Below are positions 1 to 8,916 of a stretch of DNA of 25,341 nt, in pieces. Position 1 is the first letter of the stretch; each line of letters begins with the position of its first letter. Both the position numbers and the translations under genes were made by a program. Source of the DNA: a virus; the IMG/VR virus record IMGVR_UViG_3300011114_000092, positions 1 to 25,341 of that record, one strand, 5' to 3'. The notes below the pieces were generated by a model. That model ran no database searches, had not been told where the DNA came from, and saw only the letters and a program-made list of their open reading frames with translations.

Positions 1-973
1 GCGCTCCCCTTACCTGTACAGCCGCTTGTTTTGCTTTCTGTACCTGATTCTGTGCGGCATAGTTTTGTTGCTGTTGAGCATATAAACTTTGTGCCAACTG
101 TGGATCAAGCCTTACAGCGGTGTCATAGGCCAGTTGCAATTTCTCGCGTTCTGACATATTACTGATGTCCCCTAATACCTGCGGCGCTTGGAGAAGCGAC
201 AACATACGGTCTTGGACTGCCTCAAAGTGTGCGTTAGCAGGGTCGCCTGCAAACTGCTGGATTACAGAGAGTGCTCTGTTTTCATTCTGTTTCTGTGCCT
301 CGTACTGGCTCTGCGTGATGTGTTGCGTGAGCTGCTGTACTTGTTGCGCCAGTTGATTGTAGTGTGAATCTTGCTGTGGTGGGGCTTCGCCGCCAAAGTA
401 AGCAGCCACTTGATCCAAAGGAATCTGGAATTGCTGGATCATTTGGGCGACCGCTTGCGATTTCTGCTGCGGTGTACCAGTTCTCAGCAATGCCGCCGTC
501 TGGAGCAATGGGCCAATGGCCTGCGCCGGTGTACTGCCCTCATTCCGCAAAATCCACTCATACGGGGCGAATTGTTCGGTAATGGCGCGAACCTCGGCAT
601 CCCGCTGTTTGTATTGACTGATGCCCTTTTCGTAGTCGGCATCCCGTTGGGCAAAGGCTTGCTGGAGTTCTGGCGGGGCTTTTTCCCAGTGCTCTTTCAG
701 CTCTAACCGCAAGCTTTTGGGCATCTCAGCCCTTGGCTTTTCAGCCATTTGCGGTGCTTGGGTCTGGTCGGTCGGGAATTTAGGGGCAAACTTACCCCCC
801 TCACGGGGCTGGGTGGCTGCGTGCTTGCCACGGTTTGTCGGTGTCTTGGTCAGTGCCTCACGAATCGTATCGGCTCTGCTTTGCGGTTCTGCTGGCGCTT
901 GGGGCGCTTCAACCGCTGGGGTTTCGGGTGCTGGTGTTTCTACTGTGTCGGGTGCGACAACTTCGTTTTCCAT
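1..973 (-). CDS. Scaffolding-like protein, N-terminal 324 residues (runs off left edge)
   Basis: An open frame runs from ATG at 973 to the window edge without a stop. The product starts MENEVVAPD and has a disordered Pro/Glu/Ala-rich first ~90 residues. A charged helical part follows (around SLRLELKEHWEKAPPELQ), then a very Gln-rich helical region. I see no enzyme motif. Acidic, disordered then helical proteins placed after the portal and before the coat are typical of scaffolding proteins, which guide procapsid assembly and then leave. P22 gp8 is 303 residues and has the same position. The start overlaps the stop of the upstream gene by one base (TGATG), which suggests translational coupling. 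The function is inferred from position and composition, not from a diagnostic motif. It could instead be another late structural protein. Confidence 0.75.
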   Translation of the reverse strand, partial: MENEVVAPDTVETPAPETPAVEAPQAPAEPQSRADTIREALTKTPTNRGKHAATQPREGGKFAPKFPTDQTQAPQMAEKPRAEMPKSLRLELKEHWEKAPPELQQAFAQRDADYEKGISQYKQRDAEVRAITEQFAPYEWILRNEGSTPAQAIGPLLQTAALLRTGTPQQKSQAVAQMIQQFQIPLDQVAAYFGGEAPPQQDSHYNQLAQQVQQLTQHITQSQYEAQKQNENRALSVIQQFAGDPANAHFEAVQDRMLSLLQAPQVLGDISNMSEREKLQLAYDTAVRLDPQLAQSLYAQQQQNYAAQNQVQKAKQAAVQVRGA

Positions 974-1395
974 CACTTCATCCTTTTCATTTGATCGAGG
1001 GTCATTTTGATCATCTCCTTGCGCTCAGGCATGGGACGGTTGTGTAGGCGGTTTGCCATCTCTACGTTTAGGTTAGACATCTTAACAGGGGAAATTGGTG
1101 CGCCTGGTCGGTCAAACTCTTGCACGGTCTGCAACTGTCCGCGCAATCGGTCTCGGTGCGCTTCTTTCTTTTTGTTCCACTCTTGCTGGGCATACTTAAC
1201 GTCCGAATGCCCCATTTCAATCGAATCGGTGCGCTTTAAGTGGTCACGCCACTGCTTTCTGCCTTCAATCATCTTGCCATCAGGTGACATGAATGGGGCA
1301 ATGTCGCCCATTACGGTGGTGTACTCACCAGACCGTCCACTGGTCTTTTCGTATGGCTCGCTGCCGTCAGATGGAAAAACCCATGTTGTTTTCAA
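973..1395 (-). CDS. Conserved-looking phage protein, 140 aa, unknown function
   Basis: The 140-residue product starts MKTTWVFPSDG and is hydrophilic and rich in Lys, Arg, Met and Glu. A basic helical stretch lies around residues 65-90 (QQEWNKKKEAHRDRL) and the C-terminus is Met/Lys-rich. No signal peptide, membrane segment or known catalytic motif is visible. It overlaps its upstream neighbour by four bases (ATGA) and its downstream neighbour by one base, so it is embedded in the late operon between the fibre-like gene and the scaffold. A minor head or assembly role is plausible from position only. The antisense open frame at 1007-1477 is its shadow. Confidence 0.8.
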   Translation of the reverse strand: MKTTWVFPSDGSEPYEKTSGRSGEYTTVMGDIAPFMSPDGKMIEGRKQWRDHLKRTDSIEMGHSDVKYAQQEWNKKKEAHRDRLRGQLQTVQEFDRPGAPISPVKMSNLNVEMANRLHNRPMPERKEMIKMTLDQMKRMK

Positions 1396-1745
1396 AGAAA
1401 CTCCAATAATGTCTCAAAATCTTCTTCATCTTGTTCAAATTCAATTCGCTTTCTTAGCGTCTCAATCTGAACCATGATCGCATCATAAGTGATTACTGTT
1501 TGTGCCGCAATATCTATTGTCTGGGCTGGCGCTGTAGTGATCTGCTCACGCTCCTCTGGCGGTAAGCCAAACAAGGCGGTCTTGATTTTTTCCCTGCGCT
1601 TTTCCTCTTGCCGCTTTTCTTCTTCCCAATGCTTATCACGCTCATCAAAGCCAAAGTGTCCACCAAGTAGGACTTCAGGCGCTGGGGTTACCGTAACGCC
1701 AATAGTGGCAAACGGTAACTCAGCAAATGAGGTATAGCCAAACAT
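1392..1745 (-). CDS. Small hypothetical late protein, 117 aa
   Basis: The protein starts MFGYTSFAELPFATIG, a short hydrophobic or aromatic N-terminus. A highly charged Glu/Lys/Arg helix at residues ~35-55 (HWEEEKRQEEKRREK) follows, then a helical acidic C-terminus. The start shares one base with the stop of the 805-aa gene, and the stop overlaps the next start by four bases. Small proteins with such an N-terminus (SFAELPFAT...) often sit next to tail or fibre genes, but I do not recognise a family with confidence. No membrane segment or enzymatic motif is seen. It may interact with the adjacent fibre-like protein; this is inference from adjacency. Confidence 0.75.
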   Translation of the reverse strand: MFGYTSFAELPFATIGVTVTPAPEVLLGGHFGFDERDKHWEEEKRQEEKRREKIKTALFGLPPEEREQITTAPAQTIDIAAQTVITYDAIMVQIETLRKRIEFEQDEEDFETLLEFL

Positions 1746-4162
1746 CAGTACGCCTCAAAGATAATAATCCCACCTCGACCTGCTGCGGCTGTTGCGTTGC
1801 CGTGAGCGCCACCGCCACCAGCACCAAAGCCGTTACCTTGTACGCCTGCGGTTGCCACAATTGCTAAGGCAGGGCCACCAGAACCAAAGCCAGGGCAATC
1901 CCCGCCCTTGCCGCCAAAGTTAGTTTGAACTGTTGTGCCTGAGCCGTAAGAATAGCCACCCTGTCCACCAGTGATGTTGACATCGCCGTTGGTTGCTGTG
2001 CCGCCTGCGCCGCCAGCCGTAATTGAGTTAGCGTAAGCAGTGCCTGCGCCGTTTGTGCCTGAGTTTGCCGTTATTGTGGTAATGGTCAACGTACCAGATG
2101 ACACGGTGGATGCTGTGCCAGACGCTGTGCCAACCGTGTAAACCAAGGTCTGTGCTGCGGTCATTGCAAGCCATTTGATAGCCACACCGCCACCACCGCC
2201 GCCTGTTGCCCTTTGCCCAGTCGCCGCCCCGCCGTTACCGCCTGGCCCGACCGCAGTGACCTTGACCCATTGGGTATTTGCAGGTGCGGTATAGGTTTGT
2301 GCTGTACCAGTTGTAAACGCTGACGTACCTTGCGCCAACAGCGAACTGATGGTTTTTGCCGCAGACCCATCGTAAGTCGTGCCTGCGCTTAATGAAATGC
2401 CTGTGCCTGCCGTCAGTGCGTTGGCTACTGAACCAGCAGAGCCAGCAATATTGCCACTAACAGCGCCGCCGCTAATAGCAATAGCGGTGTTCGTGACTGA
2501 GCTGACCTGCCCTTGGGCGTTGGTTGTGATGACTGGGACGGTTGCTGCTGCTCCATAAGTCCCCGCTGTTCCAACGTTAGTAATCGAAAACTGATTGGTG
2601 GTTAAAGTTAAGCCCGTGCCTGCGCTATACGTTTGAATTGCCGCAAACTGGATAAACACAATCGCCGTTGTGCCAATCGTGATTGGTAACGGTGTCTGCT
2701 GTACCCATGAGGTGTTTGCGTTTGTCGTGCCGTTAATCACCAGAATCAAGTCGCCCTGATCTACCTCATTTGTGCCTGCTCCGCTTGTGTCGTAGTCTGT
2801 TGCTCTGGTCAGGATGTATGGCAATAAAGCCGTTCCAGCCTGAGTCAGTGTATATACGCCGTTATTGGCTTGAGTTACTTCGTTCTTAATCAGTAACCGT
2901 TTGCCAACATCACCAATAACTAGCGTGTAACTGTCAATGGTCAGCGTACCAACCGCCACAGCCGTTAATGTTGCGCCAACACCGCTTGAACCATTGTTGT
3001 AAGTGTTTGCTGGTAAAGCCGCCGTGGTTGCATATTGCGCCGCAGCATGAAAGTTAACGCCAGAGGCGATGGAGTCGGCGTATGACTTGTTGACAATATC
3101 CGTGCTTGAGCTAGGTGCGGTCGTAATCGTGCCGCTAGTCAATGCCACCGATGTCAGATTGGTATTTGCCCCGCTGGTCGCAAAACCTGTGATTGCCCCG
3201 CCAAGGGTCAAACTGCCGCTGGTGGTTACCGTGCCAGTTAAAGTTAAACCGCTGACCGTGCCTGTACCGCTGACCGATGTGACCGTGCCGCCACTAGCTG
3301 GCGCTGCGGTCTCCCACAATTGTGTGCTTGAGTTGTAAACAAGAATATCGCCGTTGTTTGGTGACTGAGCCGACACGTTGTGTAGCTCGTCCATCTCATA
3401 GCCGTTTTGCACCTTAACAAACAACTTGCCATGTATAGGATGTGCGTGTTCAACCACGGCCACATAAACCAAATGAATCGGTGCGTATTGTTTGGTTGCC
3501 GTTAAGCCGCCAGGCGTTGTGCCACTCAAATACAACTGCTGACCATCGCTAAACATGGATGTATCTATGTCGGTAATCAAACCGATGATGGTCACATAGC
3601 CGTTAGAGTTGTTTGCCAAATCCTCGGTTAACAAGCCCAATGTTTGGGCAGATGTGGCATCGCTGGTCGCCAGTGCTTTGGTGACCGTAGGGTTTTGCCC
3701 AACAGCGCCGTTAATGTAGACCGCCGTGCCTTTGGTTAAGGTTGCGCCTGAGTTGTTCTTAACCAAGCAGATGACGTTTGTGGTTGCTCCTGAGACCGCC
3801 ACCGATAAGTCCACGATACTGCCGGTCTGCGCTACGCCTACACTGCCATCAGTAGATGTGATTGACGTTATTGTCTTTTCAGCAGGCAGGGTAACAAATA
3901 CGTCTTTTGTCCCGCCACTAAAGTTCACCAAAGAGCCAGCACTAGACGAATCCAGCACCGTGTCCCGAGTCAGTGTGTTTGCGTTATATGTGCCGATCCC
4001 CACTTCCCATTGGATCGTGCCTTGGATTGTGTAGTAAGTGGTGTTTCCATCACCAAGCACCGAAAACCGCTGAAAGCCCTGTACTGCGCCGCCAAGGGTT
4101 ATCGTGCCTGTGCCTGTGGAGGTGGTGGTCTCCCTGACCCTATCGGCTAAGACCAAGCTCAT
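1745..4162 (-). CDS. Large fibre-like virion protein with glycine-rich C-terminus, 805 aa
   Basis: Residues 1-100 (ADRVRETTTSTGTGTITL, then WEVGIGTY and DVFVTLPAEKT) match a module I associate with phage fibre or decoration proteins. The middle is dominated by Ser/Thr/Gly/Ala beta-rich repeats (GTVTSVSGTGTVSG, TLGGAITGFATSG) typical of trimeric fibre shafts. Residues ~637-805 are strongly glycine-rich (GPGGNGGAA, TGGGGGGVA, FGAGGGGAHGN), resembling glycine-rich fibre-tip domains. The likely job is a surface fibre, spike or adhesin that contacts the host. The gene starts with a four-base overlap with the portal stop. Its place between portal and scaffold is unusual, because fibre genes normally lie with the tail genes. 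A second fibre gene exists at 18478-19809. Assignment as a virion surface protein is fairly secure; the exact site on the virion is not. Confidence 0.82.
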   Translation of the reverse strand: MSLVLADRVRETTTSTGTGTITLGGAVQGFQRFSVLGDGNTTYYTIQGTIQWEVGIGTYNANTLTRDTVLDSSSAGSLVNFSGGTKDVFVTLPAEKTITSITSTDGSVGVAQTGSIVDLSVAVSGATTNVICLVKNNSGATLTKGTAVYINGAVGQNPTVTKALATSDATSAQTLGLLTEDLANNSNGYVTIIGLITDIDTSMFSDGQQLYLSGTTPGGLTATKQYAPIHLVYVAVVEHAHPIHGKLFVKVQNGYEMDELHNVSAQSPNNGDILVYNSSTQLWETAAPASGGTVTSVSGTGTVSGLTLTGTVTTSGSLTLGGAITGFATSGANTNLTSVALTSGTITTAPSSSTDIVNKSYADSIASGVNFHAAAQYATTAALPANTYNNGSSGVGATLTAVAVGTLTIDSYTLVIGDVGKRLLIKNEVTQANNGVYTLTQAGTALLPYILTRATDYDTSGAGTNEVDQGDLILVINGTTNANTSWVQQTPLPITIGTTAIVFIQFAAIQTYSAGTGLTLTTNQFSITNVGTAGTYGAAATVPVITTNAQGQVSSVTNTAIAISGGAVSGNIAGSAGSVANALTAGTGISLSAGTTYDGSAAKTISSLLAQGTSAFTTGTAQTYTAPANTQWVKVTAVGPGGNGGAATGQRATGGGGGGVAIKWLAMTAAQTLVYTVGTASGTASTVSSGTLTITTITANSGTNGAGTAYANSITAGGAGGTATNGDVNITGGQGGYSYGSGTTVQTNFGGKGGDCPGFGSGGPALAIVATAGVQGNGFGAGGGGAHGNATAAAGRGGIIIFEAY

Positions 4163-6462
4163 GAAACAATCTCAACACCCGCCGCCCGACCGTCTGGCCC
4201 ACGAATTATGCGTTTGGGTGCGCTAATAGCCTGCATCACGCCTGTGATCTGCCCCAACGTCTGACCGTGCATATCAGCCAATCGGTTGATAGCCTCGCTC
4301 ATACCGTCACCCAAAGTAGAGTCAACTTCTTCGGATGCCGCCAACTGTGCGCTCATCGCCGCCTGATCAAGTCCAGCTTTTGCACCAATTTGAGCCACCA
4401 AGACTTTAGTAGCTGCATCAAGTTCTGCTTTCCATCGCTCATATTCTTCCCGTCCGGCCATCTCTCTGGCCTTTATTTGCATCTCGTTATTTTGCTTTGC
4501 AACCTCAAACTCGGCTTTCATTTGAGCCAATTGTATTTCTGCTTGCGTCTTAGCTTGGTGCATCTGCATCTCAAGCTGCGCTTTGCCCTGCTCAATCTGG
4601 GCTTGCGCTTGCATCTTCATCTGCTCAGTTTGAGATTGCGCCTGCATCCGCATCTGTTCTGCCTGCTGTTCAGCTTGCATTTGCATCATCTCTGGAGGTG
4701 GACCAGGTGGTTGCTGTTTGGCAGCGTCTGCCTTGTCTTGCAGGGCTTTCATTGCCCTTTCGACCGCGCTCTCCAATCCTCGACCGGCTCTAAACCGGCG
4801 CACAAGGAATAACAGCATTTCAGAGGCCATCGGCAGTGTCTCAGGCGCTTGGCTAATCATAGGGATTGCCTCACGCAAGAACAAACCAATAGCTTGGATG
4901 GCCTCTTGTGCGCCCTGCTTTTCGGCTTGCTCGTCAATCTGCGCCAGGCTGTCAGCCTCCACCGCAATGTGGAAATCCCTGATCGTGCTGTTGGACAGCA
5001 TCTGGATCGCCGCTTGCAACATTTGCGGGTCTTGACCATCCGGTGTGTTCATCACCCCAGACATTTCCACAATCAGCTCAGGCGGGTAAAACTTGCAAAT
5101 GACCTGCGCTTTGAGCTTAAAGATGTCGGTAGCAAATCGAGCCACATCGCCCTGGCTACTCTTTAACCGCAAGCTACCAAAATTGGCCTTGAGCTGTTGA
5201 GCACCGAGGGTTTCCTGAGCCTTAGACGATCCACGCAGGATGTCCGATATGCCCATGATTTCGTAGATCGACTGCTTGACCTGCTCTCGGGCGGCGTACA
5301 TCTCCCGCAAGGTCACAATGATCTGCGATGTGTCCATCATGTCGATAGCGCCCTTTAAGCCGCCCTTTTCCGACATTGCAGCCCAGCCGGTCACTGGGAA
5401 TAGCTTGTTGTCCACGCCCTCGCTAAACATCCGCGCCAGTTCTTTGAACTCAGCATTAAACACACCGACCGCTTTACAAGCCTTGGTCAGCAGGTAGATG
5501 CGCTGGGTCAGGTTGTCCAGCTCTTGCGCCTGATCCTCGTACTCACAATAGTCAGGTACAGGAATCATTGTGCCGGTGGTGGTGGTCGCCATCAACGGTT
5601 TAGGACAAGGAAAGAATTCTTCTAGTTCTAGCGGGTCATCACGCTCATCTAGTGCTTGTGGATAACCTTTAGCTATCCAGCAAACCTTACCGCTGCGCTT
5701 GTTCCAAATCTCATAGACCATCGCCTTTTTGTCGTAGGTCATCTTGGCGGTCATGGGATTCTTACCGTCCATGTCGGTGTTTGAGCTGGTCAGGCTAACG
5801 TTTTTAAATACGTCACCAAAACGCTCAATGCCCTCGTCCTTGGTCATGTAAACCGCCCGAGCCACCCACCAAACCTCATCCCATGTGCGGGCGGGTGAAT
5901 GCAAGAAGTCTGACCAGTAGACGTAATCAATCGGGCTGTGTGCTGCGTCAATGCGCTCTGTTGGGTCTTCCACCACACCGCTAACTTGCGGCTCGGTTGG
6001 TTCTTCCATCTGCCCCGCTGTTTCGGTTGATTCGGGCTGCTCATTGACAATGACCGGCTCATAGCGAATCCATGCTGTACCGCGACCAGGCAGCAATCTG
6101 TCCTGCACCGCCCCAGACATGGCAGCGTCAAAGTCACCAAATTGGGTGGTCTCGTACTCCATCACGCGCTCGAGCATCGTGGAGGCCAGCCGACCAACAG
6201 GGTCTTGATCCATGTAGCGGCGTGAAACTTCGGGCTTGGCTTGTCTGCCGTACAAAGCAGGAAATAAGACTTGAATGTTTGACCAGAGGATATTGAACTT
6301 CATCCTTGGCATCTCAATGGCATCACGCTCATCTCGATACCGCTTGACAACCTTTAAGCCGCGCTTTTCCCACTTATCAAATATCTTGATGGCGGTTTCA
6401 ATCTGGTCATGCCAGTACGGGCCTGGGTCTTCGCCCTCGTATGCGCCGTTTTCTTCGTACAT
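4159..6462 (-). CDS. Portal protein (P22-like, head-to-tail connector), 767 aa
   Basis: The portal forms the dodecameric ring at one capsid vertex through which DNA is packaged and ejected. The N-terminal part (WKGRGLKVVKRYRDER-type helix near residues 30-50, then FNILWSNIQVLFPALYGRQAKPEV at about 55-80, too long to be one motif but recognisable by NILWSNIQ) is typical of large podovirus portals. Residues ~587-660 form a long Met/Gln-rich coiled coil (QMQAEQQAEQMRMQAQ), comparable to the C-terminal barrel helices of the P22 portal. The length is 767 residues, against about 725 for P22 gp1. It lies two bases after the preceding small gene and follows TerL, as expected. Its Gln-rich part creates long antisense open frames (for example 4267-4812 on plus), which are shadows. 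Confidence 0.9.
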   Translation of the reverse strand: MYEENGAYEGEDPGPYWHDQIETAIKIFDKWEKRGLKVVKRYRDERDAIEMPRMKFNILWSNIQVLFPALYGRQAKPEVSRRYMDQDPVGRLASTMLERVMEYETTQFGDFDAAMSGAVQDRLLPGRGTAWIRYEPVIVNEQPESTETAGQMEEPTEPQVSGVVEDPTERIDAAHSPIDYVYWSDFLHSPARTWDEVWWVARAVYMTKDEGIERFGDVFKNVSLTSSNTDMDGKNPMTAKMTYDKKAMVYEIWNKRSGKVCWIAKGYPQALDERDDPLELEEFFPCPKPLMATTTTGTMIPVPDYCEYEDQAQELDNLTQRIYLLTKACKAVGVFNAEFKELARMFSEGVDNKLFPVTGWAAMSEKGGLKGAIDMMDTSQIIVTLREMYAAREQVKQSIYEIMGISDILRGSSKAQETLGAQQLKANFGSLRLKSSQGDVARFATDIFKLKAQVICKFYPPELIVEMSGVMNTPDGQDPQMLQAAIQMLSNSTIRDFHIAVEADSLAQIDEQAEKQGAQEAIQAIGLFLREAIPMISQAPETLPMASEMLLFLVRRFRAGRGLESAVERAMKALQDKADAAKQQPPGPPPEMMQMQAEQQAEQMRMQAQSQTEQMKMQAQAQIEQGKAQLEMQMHQAKTQAEIQLAQMKAEFEVAKQNNEMQIKAREMAGREEYERWKAELDAATKVLVAQIGAKAGLDQAAMSAQLAASEEVDSTLGDGMSEAINRLADMHGQTLGQITGVMQAISAPKRIIRGPDGRAAGVEIVS

Positions 6463-6464
6463 GG

Positions 6465-6740
6465 TTAACTACCTGCGGCAAAGAAGAATGTCACATCCAA
6501 TGTGCCGCCAACCGTGGCGTATAGGCTGACACCCACGTTAGCGGGGAATCGGTGAAAACCGATAGCCGGTGTAATCGTGCCACTCATAACCTCACCACTT
6601 GCCCCGCCGTTGCGGAGCACCAATGTGCCTGCGGTCGTGTTGTTGACGTAAAAACCAATCAACTGGCAAGGGCCAGTGCTGACTGCGCCTGTGGCGGTGA
6701 TGTTTTTGTATCCACCGACTTCTGCTACTGGCTGGCTCAT
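6465..6740 (-). CDS. Small beta-rich hypothetical protein between TerL and portal, 91 aa
   Basis: The 91-residue product (starts MSQPVAEVGGYKN) is rich in Gly, Thr, Val and Ala. Alternating hydrophobic patterns (CQLIGFYVNNTTAGTLVLRN) point to an all-beta fold. It has no signal peptide or membrane helix. The start overlaps the TerL stop by four bases (ATGA) and the portal begins two bases after its stop, so it is co-translated with the packaging genes. Such a fold fits a capsid decoration or minor head protein, but this is inferred only from composition and position. Confidence 0.8.
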   Translation of the reverse strand: MSQPVAEVGGYKNITATGAVSTGPCQLIGFYVNNTTAGTLVLRNGGASGEVMSGTITPAIGFHRFPANVGVSLYATVGGTLDVTFFFAAGS

Positions 6741-8056
6741 ATGCGTTCCTCTCTATGTTGCATCTCAAAGTCCCACAGCTCATCTAATGTGATGGTTTGC
6801 AGGGTCTTGCCCTTGGGCGGTGTCTGATCTTTTGCTTCTTGTCTATAAGCTACTGCAAGCATTCTAAACGCATCTGCAGGGTGTGAGCACCAGTCATGGC
6901 GGGGAGTTTGTCGAAAAGTTTTCTTATCTTCATCATATTCCCGCTGATATTGCCTTAACGCTTCCAACCCCTCATCGCATCTGGAATCGAAATAACAGAT
7001 GGGCAGGATCATCCGCACTGCTTGGATGCCGTCCTGTATGCCAATCTCAGGCACTATTGCCAGCTTGCTCATGCCGCCCAGATGTGCAGCCAACTGCTCA
7101 ACAATGGACTTTCCGCCCGAGGCTAGCGTCTTGGCTCTGGCATCATGCGGCAGGTAGTGGCGGGTGTATCGGTAACCCTTAGCTATCACCGCATTACAGA
7201 TTTCCTCAATGCTTGCGCCACTGACAGCGTAATAGTCCATTACCCTGATTTCGCCCCTAACCACCTGATAGAACCAAATTGCCGTGTCATCCCGATAACC
7301 TAAGTCCCATGCGGTGTAGACAGGCGAGTCAGGCTCAAACGGTAGCTCACAAATCCTGCCCTCGTCATCAGCCAGTCGCATCTCTTGACCGTAAAACGCA
7401 CCAAGGATGGCGGCATCAAAGCTGCACTCGTATTCCTGATCGTATTGGTCTTGGCTTAACTGACCCCGAGCCGCCTGCAATTCTGAGTCTGGCAGTATTT
7501 TGGACACGCTGGCTGGCAATTTGAGCAAAAACCAATTTGGTACGTTTTGGCTGACCTTATAAATGTCGTGAAACTGGTTCTTACCCTTTGGCGTTCCCCC
7601 AAACACCGCCCAACCTAATCGGTCTGACAATGTGGGTCGAATAACGTTACCCCACACGCTTGGCTTAAAGTCACCGTATTCATCAAGGTAAACCCCGTTA
7701 AATCCCATACCCCGCATGGCATCGGCGTTATCTGAGCCAAACAGCATGATCTTTGCGCCGTTAAGCAATTCCACCGCTAAATCAGATTCGTTTGTGGTTT
7801 TGGTAATCGGCGCTGCGTAGTGCTTGATGTAATCCCATGCCACTCGTTTAGCCTGGCTTCTGAATGGGGCTATGTAGGCGTACTGTGCGCCTTTGTTGCC
7901 CTCAGTAATGGCTCGCTTGATCAGGTCGTTAATTGCGGCTACGGTCTTTCCAGCCCTACGGTGGGCAACCAAACATGACCAGCGTTCTGTCCTATTGTGG
8001 AATGGCATAAATGCATCCCGAGGGCTGTATGGCAGGATTACTTCACGCCGCCCCAT
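6737..8056 (-). CDS. terL: Terminase large subunit (packaging ATPase and nuclease), 439 aa
   Basis: TerL pumps phage DNA into the procapsid and cuts the concatemer. The ATPase domain carries a Walker A variant HRRAGKT (residues 32-38) and a Walker B strand VYLDE (122-126) whose Glu is the expected catalytic residue. The coupling-type GGTPKGKN segment is at 153-160. The RNase H-like nuclease domain begins near WDLGYRDD (250-257) and provides the first acidic residues. A later HPADAFRML motif near residue 400 supplies the C-terminal metal-binding Asp. The length of 439 is normal for a compact TerL. The start at 8056 overlaps the end of the TerS gene by 19 bases. Identification is strong; the packaging type (headful or cos) cannot be read from this sequence alone. 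Confidence 0.94.
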   Translation of the reverse strand: MGRREVILPYSPRDAFMPFHNRTERWSCLVAHRRAGKTVAAINDLIKRAITEGNKGAQYAYIAPFRSQAKRVAWDYIKHYAAPITKTTNESDLAVELLNGAKIMLFGSDNADAMRGMGFNGVYLDEYGDFKPSVWGNVIRPTLSDRLGWAVFGGTPKGKNQFHDIYKVSQNVPNWFLLKLPASVSKILPDSELQAARGQLSQDQYDQEYECSFDAAILGAFYGQEMRLADDEGRICELPFEPDSPVYTAWDLGYRDDTAIWFYQVVRGEIRVMDYYAVSGASIEEICNAVIAKGYRYTRHYLPHDARAKTLASGGKSIVEQLAAHLGGMSKLAIVPEIGIQDGIQAVRMILPICYFDSRCDEGLEALRQYQREYDEDKKTFRQTPRHDWCSHPADAFRMLAVAYRQEAKDQTPPKGKTLQTITLDELWDFEMQHREERI

Positions 8057-8355
8057 GTCACCACCATTTCTACCGGCCCTTCGTCCTTGCCGGTGATCTC
8101 AGTCCTTGCTAGCTTGGGTACATGGTATTCAACCACTGATTGGAATAGCTCAAACGCTTTGGCAGGGTTGGGTTTTATGTCAGCCTCAGGAATGCCATTA
8201 GCAACGTCATCAAGCCATTGTGTGAGCCGGTGGGCATTACCGTCCACAAACATCGCTATCGCCTCTCTAGCCTGCGCTGTGACCTTATTAGGCGTACCCG
8301 CAGACCTACCGCCAGCTTTCTTTCTAGTCTTAACTACTTTAGTTACATCATTCAT
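8038..8355 (-). CDS. Terminase small subunit-like DNA-recognition protein, 105 aa
   Basis: The basic N-terminus (KTRKKAGGRSAGTPNK, residues 9-24) followed by a helical segment (TAQAREAIAMFVD) is the pattern I associate with a class of small terminase subunits. It lies directly before TerL and overlaps it by 19 bases, the canonical position. TerS recognises the packaging start site and regulates TerL. The C-terminus is acidic or beta-like (GPVEMVVTWGGVK). At 105 residues it is short but within the range of phage TerS proteins. Function comes mainly from gene order plus the N-terminal signature. No pac or cos site was identified. Confidence 0.78.
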   Translation of the reverse strand: MNDVTKVVKTRKKAGGRSAGTPNKVTAQAREAIAMFVDGNAHRLTQWLDDVANGIPEADIKPNPAKAFELFQSVVEYHVPKLARTEITGKDEGPVEMVVTWGGVK

Positions 8356-8369
8356 AATAAAGCATTATG

Positions 8370-8762
8370 TTATTCTGTTGAAATTGGGTATCTTAACTCT
8401 TGTCTTGTGGCAAATGAGCTTTGACCTGCGCCAATTCGTTGTTGGGCGTAGTCTTGTGCTTTTTTGTATATTTCTGGCGTTGGCCTTAATCCCATTTTTA
8501 ACAGGTCAATTTCTTGTTTGTTAAGAGTTGGCACGATCAATGGATGAGATATCAGCTTGCCGTCTTGGTCATAGGCGCTTGACAGTTCAGTCATTGCCCC
8601 ACCTTGGTTCATTGGTATTTCGCCAAAATATCCTTTGCCTTTGGGTGTGGCATCTGACAGGGTTTGCCCCTCCTCCAAATACCTCATGCCGTAAGGTGCA
8701 AGACCAGGCTGTCGGCTGATCGCTTGGGCTAATAATTTGTAATCCCCAATTTTCTTAGGCAT
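8370..8762 (-). CDS. Hypothetical phage protein, 130 aa
   Basis: The product starts MPKKIGDYKLLAQ and contains GKGYFGEIPM, then PLIVPTLNKQEIDLLKMG, then YAQQRIGAGQSSFA. I recall similar segments as a module in proteins of aquatic phages, sometimes fused to structural proteins, but I cannot assign a function. No catalytic motif, signal peptide or membrane segment is seen. It lies 14 bases before the TerS gene and its start overlaps the preceding 53-aa gene by eight bases. A virion-associated or packaging accessory role is possible from context only. Confidence 0.8.
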   Translation of the reverse strand: MPKKIGDYKLLAQAISRQPGLAPYGMRYLEEGQTLSDATPKGKGYFGEIPMNQGGAMTELSSAYDQDGKLISHPLIVPTLNKQEIDLLKMGLRPTPEIYKKAQDYAQQRIGAGQSSFATRQELRYPISTE

Positions 8763-8916
8763 TTTTTTTCGCTATAGCTTTTGCCAGCGCCATCTTTTTG
8801 TCGGCAGCCACATAGTCTTGGGCAACCTTAACAGGGATGTCGGCTTTTTTAGCAAACTCTGGGTTATGCGCCGCCGCTTGCATGAATCGGGCTTGTTTAG
8901 CAGAATGACTAGGCAT
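8755..8916 (-). CDS. Small basic Ala/Lys-rich phage protein, 53 aa
   Basis: This gene runs from ATG at 8916 to TAA at 8755-8757. The product starts MPSHSAKQARFMQAAAHNPE and ends with a Lys/Ala helix (ADKKMALAKAIAKKNA). Short proteins with a SKAQARFM-type start followed by AAAHNP are common in phage packaging regions, so I accept it despite its size. It overlaps the stop of the glycosyltransferase gene by eight bases and the start of the next gene by eight bases, as usual in this operon. A stretch of 3'-end A bases (AAAAAAA) encodes the final Lys residues. The function is unknown; a DNA-binding or assembly role is possible because it is basic. The longer frame at 8772-8975 on the same strand is its shadow. 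Confidence 0.82.
   Translation of the reverse strand: MPSHSAKQARFMQAAAHNPEFAKKADIPVKVAQDYVAADKKMALAKAIAKKNA

Noticed and set aside
371-1010. Several plus-strand frames in the first kilobase
   Set aside because: They are antisense to the scaffold-like gene, which is open to the left edge with scaffold-like composition.
1007-1477. 156-aa plus-strand open frame opposite two late genes
   Set aside because: It spans two tightly packed minus-strand genes with good overlaps; the product is Ser/Cys-rich with no recognisable domain.
4267-4812. 181-aa plus-strand open frame opposite the portal
   Set aside because: It is antisense to the Gln-rich coiled coil of the portal gene; the low stop density follows from repeated CAG/ATG-type codons, and the Leu/His-rich product is not protein-like.
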